Below, piece after piece: positions 9,216 through 18,451 of a stretch of DNA of 64,000 nt. This DNA comes from Bacteroidota bacterium (lineage in GTDB: Bacteria > Bacteroidota > Bacteroidia > Chitinophagales > Chitinophagaceae). The position numbers and the translations under genes were made by a program. The DNA is taken from contig VBAR01000001.1 of the NCBI GenBank assembly GCA_005882315.1, forward strand, positions 1,809,736 through 1,873,735, written 5' to 3'. How positions within the stretch are numbered: the stretch's first letter is position 1; every line of letters begins with the position of its first letter. The notes under the pieces were generated by a model. That model was not told where the DNA came from, made no database searches, and saw only the letters and a list, made by a program, of their open reading frames with translations.

Positions 9216-9254
9216 ATTTCAGATTAATATGCACGACGTTTCAATTAAAATGCA
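9216..9254. promoter_or_regulatory. Imperfect direct-repeat pair, candidate LytTR binding site
   Basis: ATTTCAGATTAATATGCA (9216) is followed 22 bases later by GTTTCAATTAAAATGCA (9238), two aligned copies on one DNA face. LytTR regulators bind paired short repeats about two helical turns apart. It lies between the divergent LytTR gene (minus) and kinase gene (plus). Confidence 0.4.
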
Positions 9255-9300
9255 AAAGCAGGAAGTTTGAAGTTTTATACTAGCTAAATGACACAAACGC

Positions 9301-9333
9301 ATCTCGTTTTAGACCCGCTGCATTTCGTTTGGG
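9301..9333. promoter_or_regulatory. 21-bp-spaced direct-repeat pair, candidate LytTR binding site
   Basis: ATCTCGTTTTAG (9301) and ATTTCGTTTGGG (9322) start exactly 21 bases apart and share the (A/G)TTTC(A/G) core seen in the other candidate sites at 9216/9238 and 15195/15216. Position 82-114 bases before the kinase ATG is compatible with activator or repressor control of either divergent gene. Confidence 0.4.
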
Positions 9334-9414
9334 TTTTTGTGCAGCTCAATTGAAATGAATGCATATCTGCAGGTTAAACTTGTACAGCCCGCCTGTTTTT
9401 ATTAGCTTTCCTGA

Positions 9415-12400
9415 ATGCGAATACGGTTGATATTTATACTTTTTGTTTTATTGGTTATTGAGCTGAATGCATCAGCACAGGAAAGCCCCTTTGTATTCAC
9501 TCATCTGAAAGAAAATGATGGGTTGGGTGATAATATTGTAAACTGTTTTTTGAAAGACAGTCGCGGTGTTTTATGGATCGGCACTTACAATGGCTTTAAC
9601 CGATACGATGGGTCCAACTTTTTTGTTTATAAAAAAAGAAAGGGTGCTAGTTCAATGATAAATGAGGTGGTGCATAGTTTATGTGAGGACACCAAAGGAA
9701 ATATCTGGGGTAGCACAGACAATGGTGTTTTTTGTTTCGAACCAATCAAAGACAAGTTTATTAATTATACTATCAGAAGTGTTGGTAAAGGACAAACCTT
9801 TTACAAGATCATTTGTGACAAACAAGGAAGTATTTGGGCAATTGGGCTATGGTCTTTACTAAAATTCAATGTGGACAAAAAAGAGTTTGAAGATGAGTTC
9901 ATGCCAACTAATAACCGCGATTCTGTTGAATATTTCCAGATACGAAAAAATGGTGTGGTGAAGGATCCCTCTGGAAAAGGATTTTGGCTGGCAACTCGTG
10001 CCGGTATAATGTATTTTGAAATAGCAAAAAGAACATTCCTTCATTGCCAAAATCAACTCAATGATTCATTATTCAAAAAAAGAAATGTCTCAGCTATTTG
10101 CCTGTCACCTACAGGTAAAATTTGGTTTTGTAATAATGATCAGAAAGAGATCATTTCTTTTGATCCCAATAGCAGAAAGATATTGCAAAGGATCAGTATA
10201 AAAAATGAAATACCGGAAGCAGATGGGGCGACAATATTCGAAGATAATAATCATCGCTTATGGTTTTCAAGCCTGACCTATCAACTTTTATTGATTGATT
10301 TGGCAAATAATAACAAGATCATTGAACTGAAGCATGAGCAGGATGGTGATCGTACGGTTGTAACACAGTTCTTTTGGGATATTTTACAAGATGAATACGG
10401 AACTATCTGGCTGGGAACTCATGCAGGAATTTCAAGATGTAATCCTGAAAGAAACATTTATAAGGAATATAATTTACCGAAAAAGATCCCGGAATTGGCA
10501 AAGACTTCTATTTTATATTTAGAAGAAGATAAAGCGGATGAAAGTTTTTGGATGTTGACAAGGTCGTCACTGCTTATTCATTATTATCCGCGGAATGAGA
10601 AATATGAAGTGTTTGATCTATCTAAAGCAGAACCACAACCTAATGGAGTAAAACCGGGTTTTCCTAATTCTATCCGATTTATTAAAGACCTGGTTATAAT
10701 TAATACATATACTGGGTCCTGGCAACTGAAAAAAGGTACTCAGAAGATCACTCCTTATACTTTTTTACCAAACGGATATAAAGATTTTTCATGTTCGGAA
10801 ATGGCAATGGATGGAGATTCTGTTGTTTATTTCAATAACGGGAAAAAATTATTGTATTGGAATTACCTGAAAGATAAAAGTGAATTGATCTCTTATCCTC
10901 CAGATCCTGCAATGCCAACAGACCGAACGATCGCAGCAAGTATTGTATGTACTCCAAGCCATAAAGTTATTGTGGCTTCATACAATAATCATATTGCAAT
11001 TAGAAATGGCAATGTACTGCAACGAGTAAAATTTATAAAGGACGATATGAAGGATGACGGGACAGGTTTGTTTGTCGAGGAAGATCCTAATGGAAATTTA
11101 TGGATACTTAGTAAAGGAACCGGGCTTTATCATTATAATCCTGTAAATAAAAATTTACAATTCTGGGATGCGGCCGATGGCTTACCGAGTAATCGTATGC
11201 AAAGGTTCAAAGTTGATCATAAGGGCAGGGTATGGACAATATTTTATAACAAACTATCAGTATTTATACCCGGCCCTGCCAGGTTCTATAATTTTAAAAT
11301 ACCTATTTCCGAAAGCAATCTAAATTATACAAATCATCTTTCAGTACGATCCAATGGTAATTTGATCGCATCGATCAGGAATGAAGTTGTTGAACTTTTT
11401 CCAGATAGAATAGAAGCCATACCTGCAAAAAGAAAACCGATAATAAGCCAGCTAAGCGTAAATGGAAATAACTTTACAATCTTAAATGAAGAAATGATCA
11501 GGCTGCGTCCCGATCAAAACACAATTCGCATACGATTTGGAACACTTATTCACAAAGATTTGTTTCCTTACGACCTGGAATATATACTTGAAGGCGCCGA
11601 AAAAAGCTGGACAGTATCAACCGGGAATTCTGAAGCATCCTACAATAACCTTTCGCCGGGCAGTTATAAATTCAAGGTGAGAGTGAAAGGGAAAAATAAC
11701 ACATGGAAAACCGAAGAAGCTGTTTTACTCATTATTATTAAAACACCTTTCTATAAAACTACATGGTTCTTTTTAGCTGTTGCATTATTGTGTGTCGGCG
11801 CTTTGTTTTACCTCTACAGGTATAGGCTTGCACAAAGAGAAAAACTGCTGATGCTTGAAAGCAAAGCTCAGTTACTGGAGAAAGAAAAAGTAATGGTGAT
11901 GTATGAAAGCCTGAAGCAGCAACTCAATCCCCATTTCTTATTTAACTCACTTACTTCTTTATCAGGGCTGATAGAAACTGACCAGCATGTGGCTGGAAAT
12001 TTCCTGGAACAGATGTCCGGTATTTACAGGTATATTTTAAAGAACGGCGATAATGAAACTGTATCATTAAAAGATGAAATTGAATTTGTACAATTATATA
12101 TTAATCTTCAACAGACACGATTTAAAAAAGGTTTACACGTAAATATCACTGTGCCGGATGAATACCTGCATTATAAAATTGCGCCGGTTACTTTACAAAA
12201 CCTGATTGAAAATGCCATTAAGCATAATATCATTGATACTGCGTCACCTCTCACAATTGATATTTTTATTGAAGGAGATTACATTGTCGTAAAAAATAAT
12301 TTACAGAAGAAGAATGTTGTAGAGACTTCAAACAAAAAAGGCCTGGCCCAGTTTACTTCACTTTATCGTTACCTGAGTGATCTGCCAGTCGTGATTGAAG

Positions 12401-12441
12401 AAAAAGAAAAATCATTTCAAATAAAAATTCCTTTAATATAA
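9415..12441 (+). CDS. Propeller-type LytS-family sensor histidine kinase
   Basis: 1008 residues, complete. Signal peptide (MRIRLIFILFVLLVIELNAS-AQ), two-component-regulator-propeller blades over about 30-650 (first blade LWIGTYNGFNRYDG), a Y_Y_Y domain near 690-775 (LSPGSYKFKVRVKGKNNTW), one transmembrane helix near 782-804, then a His_kinase domain with H-box LNPHFLFNSLTSL (about 835) and N-box NLIENAIKHN (about 928). The periplasmic propeller is the presumed sensor, with the catalytic half in the cytoplasm. The ATP-lid glycine motif is replaced by KNNLQKK. The response regulator follows after 10 bases. The divergent LytTR and fibre operon shares its promoter region. Confidence 0.93.
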   Translation: MRIRLIFILFVLLVIELNASAQESPFVFTHLKENDGLGDNIVNCFLKDSRGVLWIGTYNGFNRYDGSNFFVYKKRKGASSMINEVVHSLCEDTKGNIWGSTDNGVFCFEPIKDKFINYTIRSVGKGQTFYKIICDKQGSIWAIGLWSLLKFNVDKKEFEDEFMPTNNRDSVEYFQIRKNGVVKDPSGKGFWLATRAGIMYFEIAKRTFLHCQNQLNDSLFKKRNVSAICLSPTGKIWFCNNDQKEIISFDPNSRKILQRISIKNEIPEADGATIFEDNNHRLWFSSLTYQLLLIDLANNNKIIELKHEQDGDRTVVTQFFWDILQDEYGTIWLGTHAGISRCNPERNIYKEYNLPKKIPELAKTSILYLEEDKADESFWMLTRSSLLIHYYPRNEKYEVFDLSKAEPQPNGVKPGFPNSIRFIKDLVIINTYTGSWQLKKGTQKITPYTFLPNGYKDFSCSEMAMDGDSVVYFNNGKKLLYWNYLKDKSELISYPPDPAMPTDRTIAASIVCTPSHKVIVASYNNHIAIRNGNVLQRVKFIKDDMKDDGTGLFVEEDPNGNLWILSKGTGLYHYNPVNKNLQFWDAADGLPSNRMQRFKVDHKGRVWTIFYNKLSVFIPGPARFYNFKIPISESNLNYTNHLSVRSNGNLIASIRNEVVELFPDRIEAIPAKRKPIISQLSVNGNNFTILNEEMIRLRPDQNTIRIRFGTLIHKDLFPYDLEYILEGAEKSWTVSTGNSEASYNNLSPGSYKFKVRVKGKNNTWKTEEAVLLIIIKTPFYKTTWFFLAVALLCVGALFYLYRYRLAQREKLLMLESKAQLLEKEKVMVMYESLKQQLNPHFLFNSLTSLSGLIETDQHVAGNFLEQMSGIYRYILKNGDNETVSLKDEIEFVQLYINLQQTRFKKGLHVNITVPDEYLHYKIAPVTLQNLIENAIKHNIIDTASPLTIDIFIEGDYIVVKNNLQKKNVVETSNKKGLAQFTSLYRYLSDLPVVIEEKEKSFQIKIPLI

Positions 12442-12451
12442 AACACAGCAT

Positions 12452-13222
12452 ATGAAAGCAGTAATCATTGAAGACGAAGAGATCATCGCCAAAGTGTTAG
12501 AGAATAAAATAAATAAAGTTGCTCCTGATGTGCAGGTGATACATGTATTGCCCAGCTTAAAGACTGCACGCAAATGGCTGGGTGAAAATGCTGAACCCGA
12601 TCTGTTTTTTATGGATATACAATTGAGTGATGGGGTAAGCTTTGATATTTTTAATGATTTCAGTTTGAAATGTCCTATAATATTTACGACCGCATATGAT
12701 GAGTATGCTATCCGGGCATTTAAAGTAAATGGCGTTGATTATTTGCTTAAACCGGTAAAAGATAACGAGCTTTCGGCTGCTATAGATAAATGCAGAAAGA
12801 TGGTTGACAAAAGTGAAAGACCACCTGCTGATATAACAGAATTGATAAGATCACTGGCTAATCCATCCGCAGTATCAAAATACAAAGAGAAATTTATCAT
12901 CAATGTACGCAATCAATGGATGCCGGTGAATACAAAAGATATTGCCTGCTTTAGCAAAGAAGTACTGAATTATATTTATCTCTTCAACGGCGAAAAATAC
13001 ATGATCGACTATGTAACATTGGAAGAGGTGGAAGAATTGCTCGATCCAAAACAGTTTTATAGAGCCAACCGACAATTCATTATTAATATGGATGCGATAC
13101 AATCGGTTAAGCCGGTTGAAAATTCAAAATTGATTGTTCGTTTAAAAGAACCGAATCATAAATTGGAGATCGATATGAGCCGGTTGAAAAGCCCTGAGTT
13201 TAAGAAGTGGATGGATAGATAG
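12452..13222 (+). CDS. LytTR-family response regulator
   Basis: 256 residues. Receiver domain with D55 (FFMDIQLSDG), TTAYDEYAIRAF and LLKPVKDN; LytTR output domain from about residue 145, with YRANRQFIINMDAIQSVKP and the shared C-terminal ending SPEFKKWMDR. The gene begins 10 bases after the upstream kinase and is evidently its partner. It ends convergently towards the stand-alone LytTR gene at 13308, with a long AT-rich inverted repeat between them. It would bind paired direct repeats such as those at 9216-9333 or 15188-15221 (inference). Confidence 0.93.
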   Translation: MKAVIIEDEEIIAKVLENKINKVAPDVQVIHVLPSLKTARKWLGENAEPDLFFMDIQLSDGVSFDIFNDFSLKCPIIFTTAYDEYAIRAFKVNGVDYLLKPVKDNELSAAIDKCRKMVDKSERPPADITELIRSLANPSAVSKYKEKFIINVRNQWMPVNTKDIACFSKEVLNYIYLFNGEKYMIDYVTLEEVEELLDPKQFYRANRQFIINMDAIQSVKPVENSKLIVRLKEPNHKLEIDMSRLKSPEFKKWMDR

Positions 13223-13234
13223 ACGGGTTGTTAT

Positions 13235-13298
13235 AAATAATAAGTATTAAGATTTAATTCAATCAGGAGCCTTGCATATAACTTAATACTTATTATTT
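13235..13298. terminator. 17-bp perfect inverted repeat between convergent genes
   Basis: AAATAATAAGTATTAAG (13235-13251) is the exact reverse complement of 13282-13298, with a 30-base loop. It occupies most of the 85-base gap between the plus-strand regulator and minus-strand LytTR gene. There is no GC core or clean T-run, so it may be a bidirectional terminator, an mRNA-stabilising stem, or an insertion scar. Confidence 0.45.
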
Positions 13299-13307
13299 AA
13301 GGCTGTT

Positions 13308-13643
13308 TTACGCCGCGTTTCTCAATACCCGCATCACACCACTTTTCATTCTTCTTGAGATTTCTGCAACAGAAGAATCCTTCATGATAATGTTATTATC
13401 GGACGTTACACAAAGAATATGCTGACGGTTTACCAGGTGAGTTCTATGTGTTCTTACAAATCCGAATGGTTCCAGCATTTGCACAAACTCTTTCAGCACT
13501 TTAGCAGTTATCATTTTCTTTTTATTGCTGAAATAAATATTTGTGTAATTGCTGCTTGCTTCGAGGCGAACAATTTCTTCGGGGCTGAAAAAGTATTGGC
13601 CCTGGGATGTATTAATGGTGATCACACTATTTATGTATTGCAT
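13308..13643 (-). CDS. Stand-alone LytTR DNA-binding domain protein
   Basis: 111 residues forming only a LytTR domain (QYFFSPEEIVRLEASSNYTN, FVRTHRTHLVNRQHI, AEISRRMKSGVMRVLRNAA). It is a close paralogue of the 110-residue protein at 8807. Here the gene lies downstream of the fibre gene (28-base gap, same strand) rather than upstream, so the two modules have rearranged gene order but the same content. No receiver or sensor domain. It probably acts on the divergent control region at 15108-15442 as auto- or co-regulator (inference). Confidence 0.88.
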   Translation of the reverse strand: MQYINSVITINTSQGQYFFSPEEIVRLEASSNYTNIYFSNKKKMITAKVLKEFVQMLEPFGFVRTHRTHLVNRQHILCVTSDNNIIMKDSSVAEISRRMKSGVMRVLRNAA

Positions 13644-13670
13644 AATTTTTGAGTTTAAAAATTTGGATCC

Positions 13671-15107
13671 TTAATCTTCAAATACAAGGTGAGTATAAAA
13701 ATTGCCACCAACAGTACCGGCAATTTGCCCATCATTTAGTTGTACTGCTTCTATCCATATTATGTCTCCTGCTAAAAGTTTTGCGTCCGTACTGTAACAT
13801 CCGGTTGCTTCAGACTTATGAACGTCATCATAGCAAGCCAGCTGATAGGCTCTTAAGACACTTTCTACTCCAGCTCTTTTTAGTTTGATACTTACGCTTG
13901 CATACCAAATATTATAGACATCACTGTTTATTTGAATATGAACAGCCCCTCCTAAATTGTAAACTCCGTCTTTTGGAACAGTAAATGTGCTGGCATTAGC
14001 AGTTGGGTTCGAACCAACATGCAAAAAATAGGTATTGCCATAGTCATATTCTTCTGAATTGAAATGAAGTTTTGTATAAGAGTTATCTGAAATTCCTGAA
14101 TACGCGGAATTAACACCTTTAACACTAAATGCAATCTTATTGTTTTTCCAAACCGCATTACCTGAAGCATCACTGGTAAGCACAGCACCGTCGGATGGGC
14201 TTGTATTTCCCCCTGCAATTTTCAGTTTTCCGTTTACATCCAGGGCAAGGCCGCTGTTACTTATGGCTTTCACTCCCGTTCCCGTGTTACTAAAACCATA
14301 TGTTCCTGTTCCAGTCAGGTTATATCCATACACCCCATATCCCTGGTTGCTTGAAGAAGTTCCAAATACACCATTTCCGCCAGAACCGGTTCCTTCGCCT
14401 CTCACGCCGGCTGTATTGGTTCCTCCGCTTGCACCTATTATGGCGTTATATGCTGATGAACTTCCTTTAATGGCTACACCTACTCCATTGCTGTTAGTAG
14501 CGTTAATAGTGGGTTGTGCGTTGGAAGAGAAAGCGTATATAGAACTGCTGCTTCCGCTGGTTGCAATGATTCCGAACCCACTGCTTGATAATGCGTTTAA
14601 CCCTGCACCGGAAACACTATTAGCATATACCCCACTACCGTTGGTACTGGTACCTTCTATTCCTGAATTTGAATTACTGGTTCCAGTTACGCCCGGCCCT
14701 TCCCCGCTTTTACCTGAAACACCAGTACCATAAGTGCTTTCACCTTCAATTGCATTGTAGTGTTCATCATTTTTTATTTTAAATGCAGTTGTAGTTAAGG
14801 CAACTGTATTGCTGTAGGGGAGTGTGAAACTATTACCCCCACCAGCAACCAGGTTTGTCCAGGCACTATTATTATAATACCAAAAACTATTGGTGGTAAT
14901 ATCATATGCCATCAGTCCGTTTGCCGGCGATGCAATTGCTGATCGCTGAGCAGATGTCATACGTGGTACCAGTAATCCTTTGCTAGTACTGCTTACATCC
15001 AGCATGGCACTGCTACCCGGTGAATTGGTTCCAATACCAACGCTTTGTGCATTGATAATAACTACTGCTAAAAGGGCAATGATGATAAACAGGAAAATTT
15101 TTTTCAT
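13671..15107 (-). CDS. Secreted repeat-containing fibre protein with C1q-like C-terminal domain
   Basis: 478 residues with signal peptide MKKIFLFIIIALLAVVIINA. Same architecture as the protein at 7132: AMLDVSSTSKGLLVPRMTSA opening module, a Gly/Ser/Thr-rich repeat region over about 115-305 (GVSGKSGEGPGVTGTS, GIEGTSTNGSG), the hinge LALDVNGKLKIAGGNTSPSD, and a C1q-like C-terminus (FTVPKDGVYNLGGA, LLAGDIIWIEAVQ, FYTHLVFED). First gene of a two-gene operon with the LytTR protein downstream and divergent from the kinase at 15443. Presumed extracellular; function as adhesin or receptor fibre is inference. Confidence 0.8.
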   Translation of the reverse strand: MKKIFLFIIIALLAVVIINAQSVGIGTNSPGSSAMLDVSSTSKGLLVPRMTSAQRSAIASPANGLMAYDITTNSFWYYNNSAWTNLVAGGGNSFTLPYSNTVALTTTAFKIKNDEHYNAIEGESTYGTGVSGKSGEGPGVTGTSNSNSGIEGTSTNGSGVYANSVSGAGLNALSSSGFGIIATSGSSSSIYAFSSNAQPTINATNSNGVGVAIKGSSSAYNAIIGASGGTNTAGVRGEGTGSGGNGVFGTSSSNQGYGVYGYNLTGTGTYGFSNTGTGVKAISNSGLALDVNGKLKIAGGNTSPSDGAVLTSDASGNAVWKNNKIAFSVKGVNSAYSGISDNSYTKLHFNSEEYDYGNTYFLHVGSNPTANASTFTVPKDGVYNLGGAVHIQINSDVYNIWYASVSIKLKRAGVESVLRAYQLACYDDVHKSEATGCYSTDAKLLAGDIIWIEAVQLNDGQIAGTVGGNFYTHLVFED

Positions 15108-15187
15108 TTTTAGTTTGTTTTAATTACATCCCAAAAATGTTTCAGGAATTCACGAATTAAAAATGAAAGGATGCGATCGGAATATTT

Positions 15188-15221
15188 GAAATGACGAAAC
15201 GGATAAATTGAAATGCGAAAT
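15188..15221. promoter_or_regulatory. 21-22 bp direct-repeat pair, candidate LytTR binding site
   Basis: GAAATGACGAAAC (15188) and GAAATGCGAAAT (15210) place CGAAA at 15195 and 15216, exactly 21 bases apart. On the reverse strand they read (A/G)TTTCG followed by CATTTCAA, matching the core of the sites at 9216/9238 and 9301/9322. It lies in the divergent region between the fibre gene and the third kinase. Confidence 0.4.
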
Positions 15222-15371
15222 GAAAATGTATTTGTTTCAATTATTTCCCGGATAATAGTTTAGTTAATACTTATCAATGTACATTGAACCTAAAAGAGCT
15301 ATGACAAATACGAAAACCATCCCGCATCAATGGGATAGTTTTTCACTTCACTGGCCTTTTTATCCGTTTCG

Positions 15372-15391
15372 CAAAATGAAATATCATTTTG
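15372..15391. repeat. Short inverted repeat near the kinase start
   Basis: CAAAATGA and TCATTTTG form perfect 8-base arms around AATA. It directly follows a further GTTTCG core (15366). It may be an operator for the kinase gene starting at 15443; nothing in the sequence proves this. Confidence 0.25.
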
Positions 15392-15442
15392 GAACCTGGC
15401 CTTTTTGGCCTTCTTCTCTTTTGTTGGTATTTTGAAAACAGA

Positions 15443-18400
15443 ATGAAAAAGACCTGTATTATATTTCTTCTTTTAATAGTAAGCGTTTCTTCTGTTCCAT
15501 GTCAACAGCCTATTAGTTTTCATAAATTAACCGGCGCCGAAGGATTGAATGATGGGTGGGTAAATATCATAAGCCAGGATAAATATGGGTATATATGGAT
15601 TGGTTCGATGGGGGCTTTGAACAGGTTTAACGGAAAAACTGTTAAAAGGTTTACACATATTCGTGGAGACAGTACTTCTCCACTACCTTCTATTTGCTAT
15701 GCAATGGCTTGTGGTACAGATGGCCGTCTTTGGATAGCATTTTGGGATGCATTGGTTGAGTTTGATTATGAATCATCTTCTTTCAGGAGAATAAAAATTG
15801 CAGACGGTATTAATATAAATACAATTGTTCCCGTTGCAGATGATAAAGTATACTTCTCAGCAAGATCCGGTTTACGGTGTTATAACCCGATAGCCAACCG
15901 GTTTGAGGAACTGGCTATGCCAGGTGATAGTTCTACTAAAAAATTATTGGATAAAAGTCCTGCCTATCATGCCATTTATAAAAACGGGTTGCTTTATATA
16001 GCAACTAATAAAGGATACATTATTTATAATCCTGCAAACAAAAAGGCCACATTTTATCCTGTAAAAGAATTGGGTGAAAGAAATGTAAATAGGATAATGG
16101 TTGATAAAAAAGGCAGTATCTGGCTTAGTAATTACGGTGGGTTTAAACTACTAAGAATGGATGCAGTAAGCGGAAAAACTGAGGTGCTGGATAACCTGCT
16201 ACTGGTTTACCAAAAGGAAACGCAGGGTCTTGCTATTGATTTTATTGACGGTAATAATAATGATATCTGGATTTGTACGTTTTTAAAAGGATTGCTTCAT
16301 TATGATACTGAAACAAAACAACTGGTACAATATAAGAATGATATTCGTGTAGAGGGTTCTCTTTTAAGTAATATACTTTCCACAGCCTATATTAGTAAGG
16401 ACGGTAATATCTGGATAGGTACCACATTAGGTTTAAACTATTTTAATCCCCGTAAAAATTTATTTAAGATCAGGTATCCTTTTGTCGATTCGTTTTTACA
16501 TATATTTTCAAGAGGGATAGAGGAAGATCATGAAGGCAATCTTTGGTTTACAACAGGCAACGGCATTTCAAAATATAATGTAAAGACAGGTAAGTACAAT
16601 GTGTGGCAAAATCAACCCGGCAAGCCTGATCAAATTTATTTGAATTCTGCCCGGGGTATTGCTGAAGATGCAAATCATGATATCTGGGTTGCTACCGGCG
16701 GAGGAATTAACCGCCTGAATAAAGCAACGGGTAAAATGGATTTTCTAACTATTAAAGACTCAATTCCGCAAGCTTTTTATTTCAGCCTCAATAAAACAAG
16801 CGATGGTACACTTTGGTTTGGCACCAGGGATTATGATGGACTGTATTATTACAAGCCATCGGAAAAAAAGTTTCACAGTATTGCCAACCACCCGGTATTA
16901 GGAAAGTATAAAGGGAACCCGGGTCGTTGTGTATTCGTGGATAGTAAAAAAAGAATTTGGATTGGATACAATGGTACCGGGCTTGTAATGTATGACCAGG
17001 TAAAAGGAACAACGCATTGGTGGAAAAGTACTGATAAAGGGACAAATACAATTATCGGGGATGTGGTAGTGAGTATAGTGGAAGACAAAGACGGGATGAT
17101 ATGGATCTCCACATTTAACGGGATAACCTGTATTGATCCCGAAAAAGAAAAGTTCACTTCTTATACTGAAGAAAATGGTTTGAAAAGTAATATTATCGGA
17201 AGCATAGCTGTAGATGACAGTAACCGGTTATGGTTTGGCACTGGAGCAGGTTTGGTAATGCTGGACAAAAGCAGGCAGCATTTTACACATTTCGGAAAAG
17301 AAGATGGTTTGCATATAACAGATTTTAATGAGCATTTCGCATTCACATTATCTACCGGCGAAATAATGATGCCATCCAACCAGGGATATGTAATGTTCAA
17401 TCCGCTTAATTATAAGACAGACACTAATTCCATCCATTGTTTTATAGCGGGTATAGAAATTTCTGGAGGCCCTGTTGCTGATATGCAGGGGATAAACAAA
17501 AATGGAAAACTGAATTTAAAGCCAGAAGATAATTTCTTTACGATTGAACTGGAAGCATTGAATTTTAGCAACTCCGGGCAAACATGGTATGCCTATAAGC
17601 TGGATGGACTTGAAAAGAACTGGCATTATACACAGGACCCTAAAGCAGTTTATACAAGTGTGCCGGGGGGTAGTTATACATTCCGTTACAAGGCATCAAC
17701 TAATGCGAATAACTGGAATGTAGAAGAAAAAATATTGCAGGTATACATCGGTACTGTATTTTATAAAGCTGGCTGGTTCTGGTTGCTAATTGGTTTTTTA
17801 ATGATCGCTTTGCTTGTTTTCTTTTACCGCTTCCGGATGAATAAACAAAAACAAATTTATTCTTTAGAAACAAAAGCTGAATCACTGGAGAAAGAGAAAA
17901 CAATGGTGCAGTATGAAAGTCTGAAGCAACATCTCAATCCCCACTTTTTATTCAATTCACTTACGTCATTGCGTAGTTTAATAAAATCAGATTCAAAAAC
18001 TGCTGCCAGCTTTCTCGATGGCATGAGCAAAGTATATCGCTATGTTTTAAAAAGCGGCGAACAGGAATTGGTAAGGCTGCAAGATGAGCTGGAGTTTGTA
18101 AGAACTTTTACGGAATTACAGAAAATACGTTTCAAAGAAGGATTAGAAGTTAATATAAATATAGATGAGTCTTACTTCAATAAATATATTGCGCCGGTTA
18201 CACTTCAGAACCTTGTGGAAAATGCTATCAAACACAATACGGCAGATAAAGATAGCCCGCTGGTAATTGAAATATTTACTGAAGAAGGTTTTGTTGTTGT
18301 AAGAAATAATTTGCAGCGTTATCGCATTGTGGAAACAAGTAATAAAAAAGGCCTGGCGAGTTTGCAAACACTATACAGGTATTATTCAGAAAAACCGATG

Positions 18401-18451
18401 GTGATAAAAGAAGACGATAAATATTTTACTATAAAAATTCCTTTGTTATGA
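15443..18451 (+). CDS. Propeller-type LytS-family sensor histidine kinase
   Basis: 1002 residues from ATG 15443 (signal peptide MKKTCIIFLLLIVSVSSVPC); an in-frame TTG 18 codons earlier would bury the signal and is rejected. Propeller blades with WIGS/WFGT signatures over about 30-640, a Y_Y_Y domain near 690-770 (SVPGGSYTFRYKASTNANNW), one transmembrane helix near 775-798 and a His_kinase domain with H-box LNPHFLFNSLTSLRSL (about 830) and N-box NLVENAIKHN (about 922). The ATP-lid again shows RNNLQ instead of DxGxG. Overlaps the next gene by ATGA. The Cys at the end of the signal region is not in a good lipobox. Confidence 0.92.
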   Translation: MKKTCIIFLLLIVSVSSVPCQQPISFHKLTGAEGLNDGWVNIISQDKYGYIWIGSMGALNRFNGKTVKRFTHIRGDSTSPLPSICYAMACGTDGRLWIAFWDALVEFDYESSSFRRIKIADGININTIVPVADDKVYFSARSGLRCYNPIANRFEELAMPGDSSTKKLLDKSPAYHAIYKNGLLYIATNKGYIIYNPANKKATFYPVKELGERNVNRIMVDKKGSIWLSNYGGFKLLRMDAVSGKTEVLDNLLLVYQKETQGLAIDFIDGNNNDIWICTFLKGLLHYDTETKQLVQYKNDIRVEGSLLSNILSTAYISKDGNIWIGTTLGLNYFNPRKNLFKIRYPFVDSFLHIFSRGIEEDHEGNLWFTTGNGISKYNVKTGKYNVWQNQPGKPDQIYLNSARGIAEDANHDIWVATGGGINRLNKATGKMDFLTIKDSIPQAFYFSLNKTSDGTLWFGTRDYDGLYYYKPSEKKFHSIANHPVLGKYKGNPGRCVFVDSKKRIWIGYNGTGLVMYDQVKGTTHWWKSTDKGTNTIIGDVVVSIVEDKDGMIWISTFNGITCIDPEKEKFTSYTEENGLKSNIIGSIAVDDSNRLWFGTGAGLVMLDKSRQHFTHFGKEDGLHITDFNEHFAFTLSTGEIMMPSNQGYVMFNPLNYKTDTNSIHCFIAGIEISGGPVADMQGINKNGKLNLKPEDNFFTIELEALNFSNSGQTWYAYKLDGLEKNWHYTQDPKAVYTSVPGGSYTFRYKASTNANNWNVEEKILQVYIGTVFYKAGWFWLLIGFLMIALLVFFYRFRMNKQKQIYSLETKAESLEKEKTMVQYESLKQHLNPHFLFNSLTSLRSLIKSDSKTAASFLDGMSKVYRYVLKSGEQELVRLQDELEFVRTFTELQKIRFKEGLEVNINIDESYFNKYIAPVTLQNLVENAIKHNTADKDSPLVIEIFTEEGFVVVRNNLQRYRIVETSNKKGLASLQTLYRYYSEKPMVIKEDDKYFTIKIPLL

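Noticed and set aside
14140-14733. 197-codon plus-strand frame rich in Pro, Leu and Val
   Set aside because: It is the antisense of the Gly/Ser/Thr repeat region of the fibre gene at 13671; the codon bias of that repeat keeps the opposite strand free of stops.
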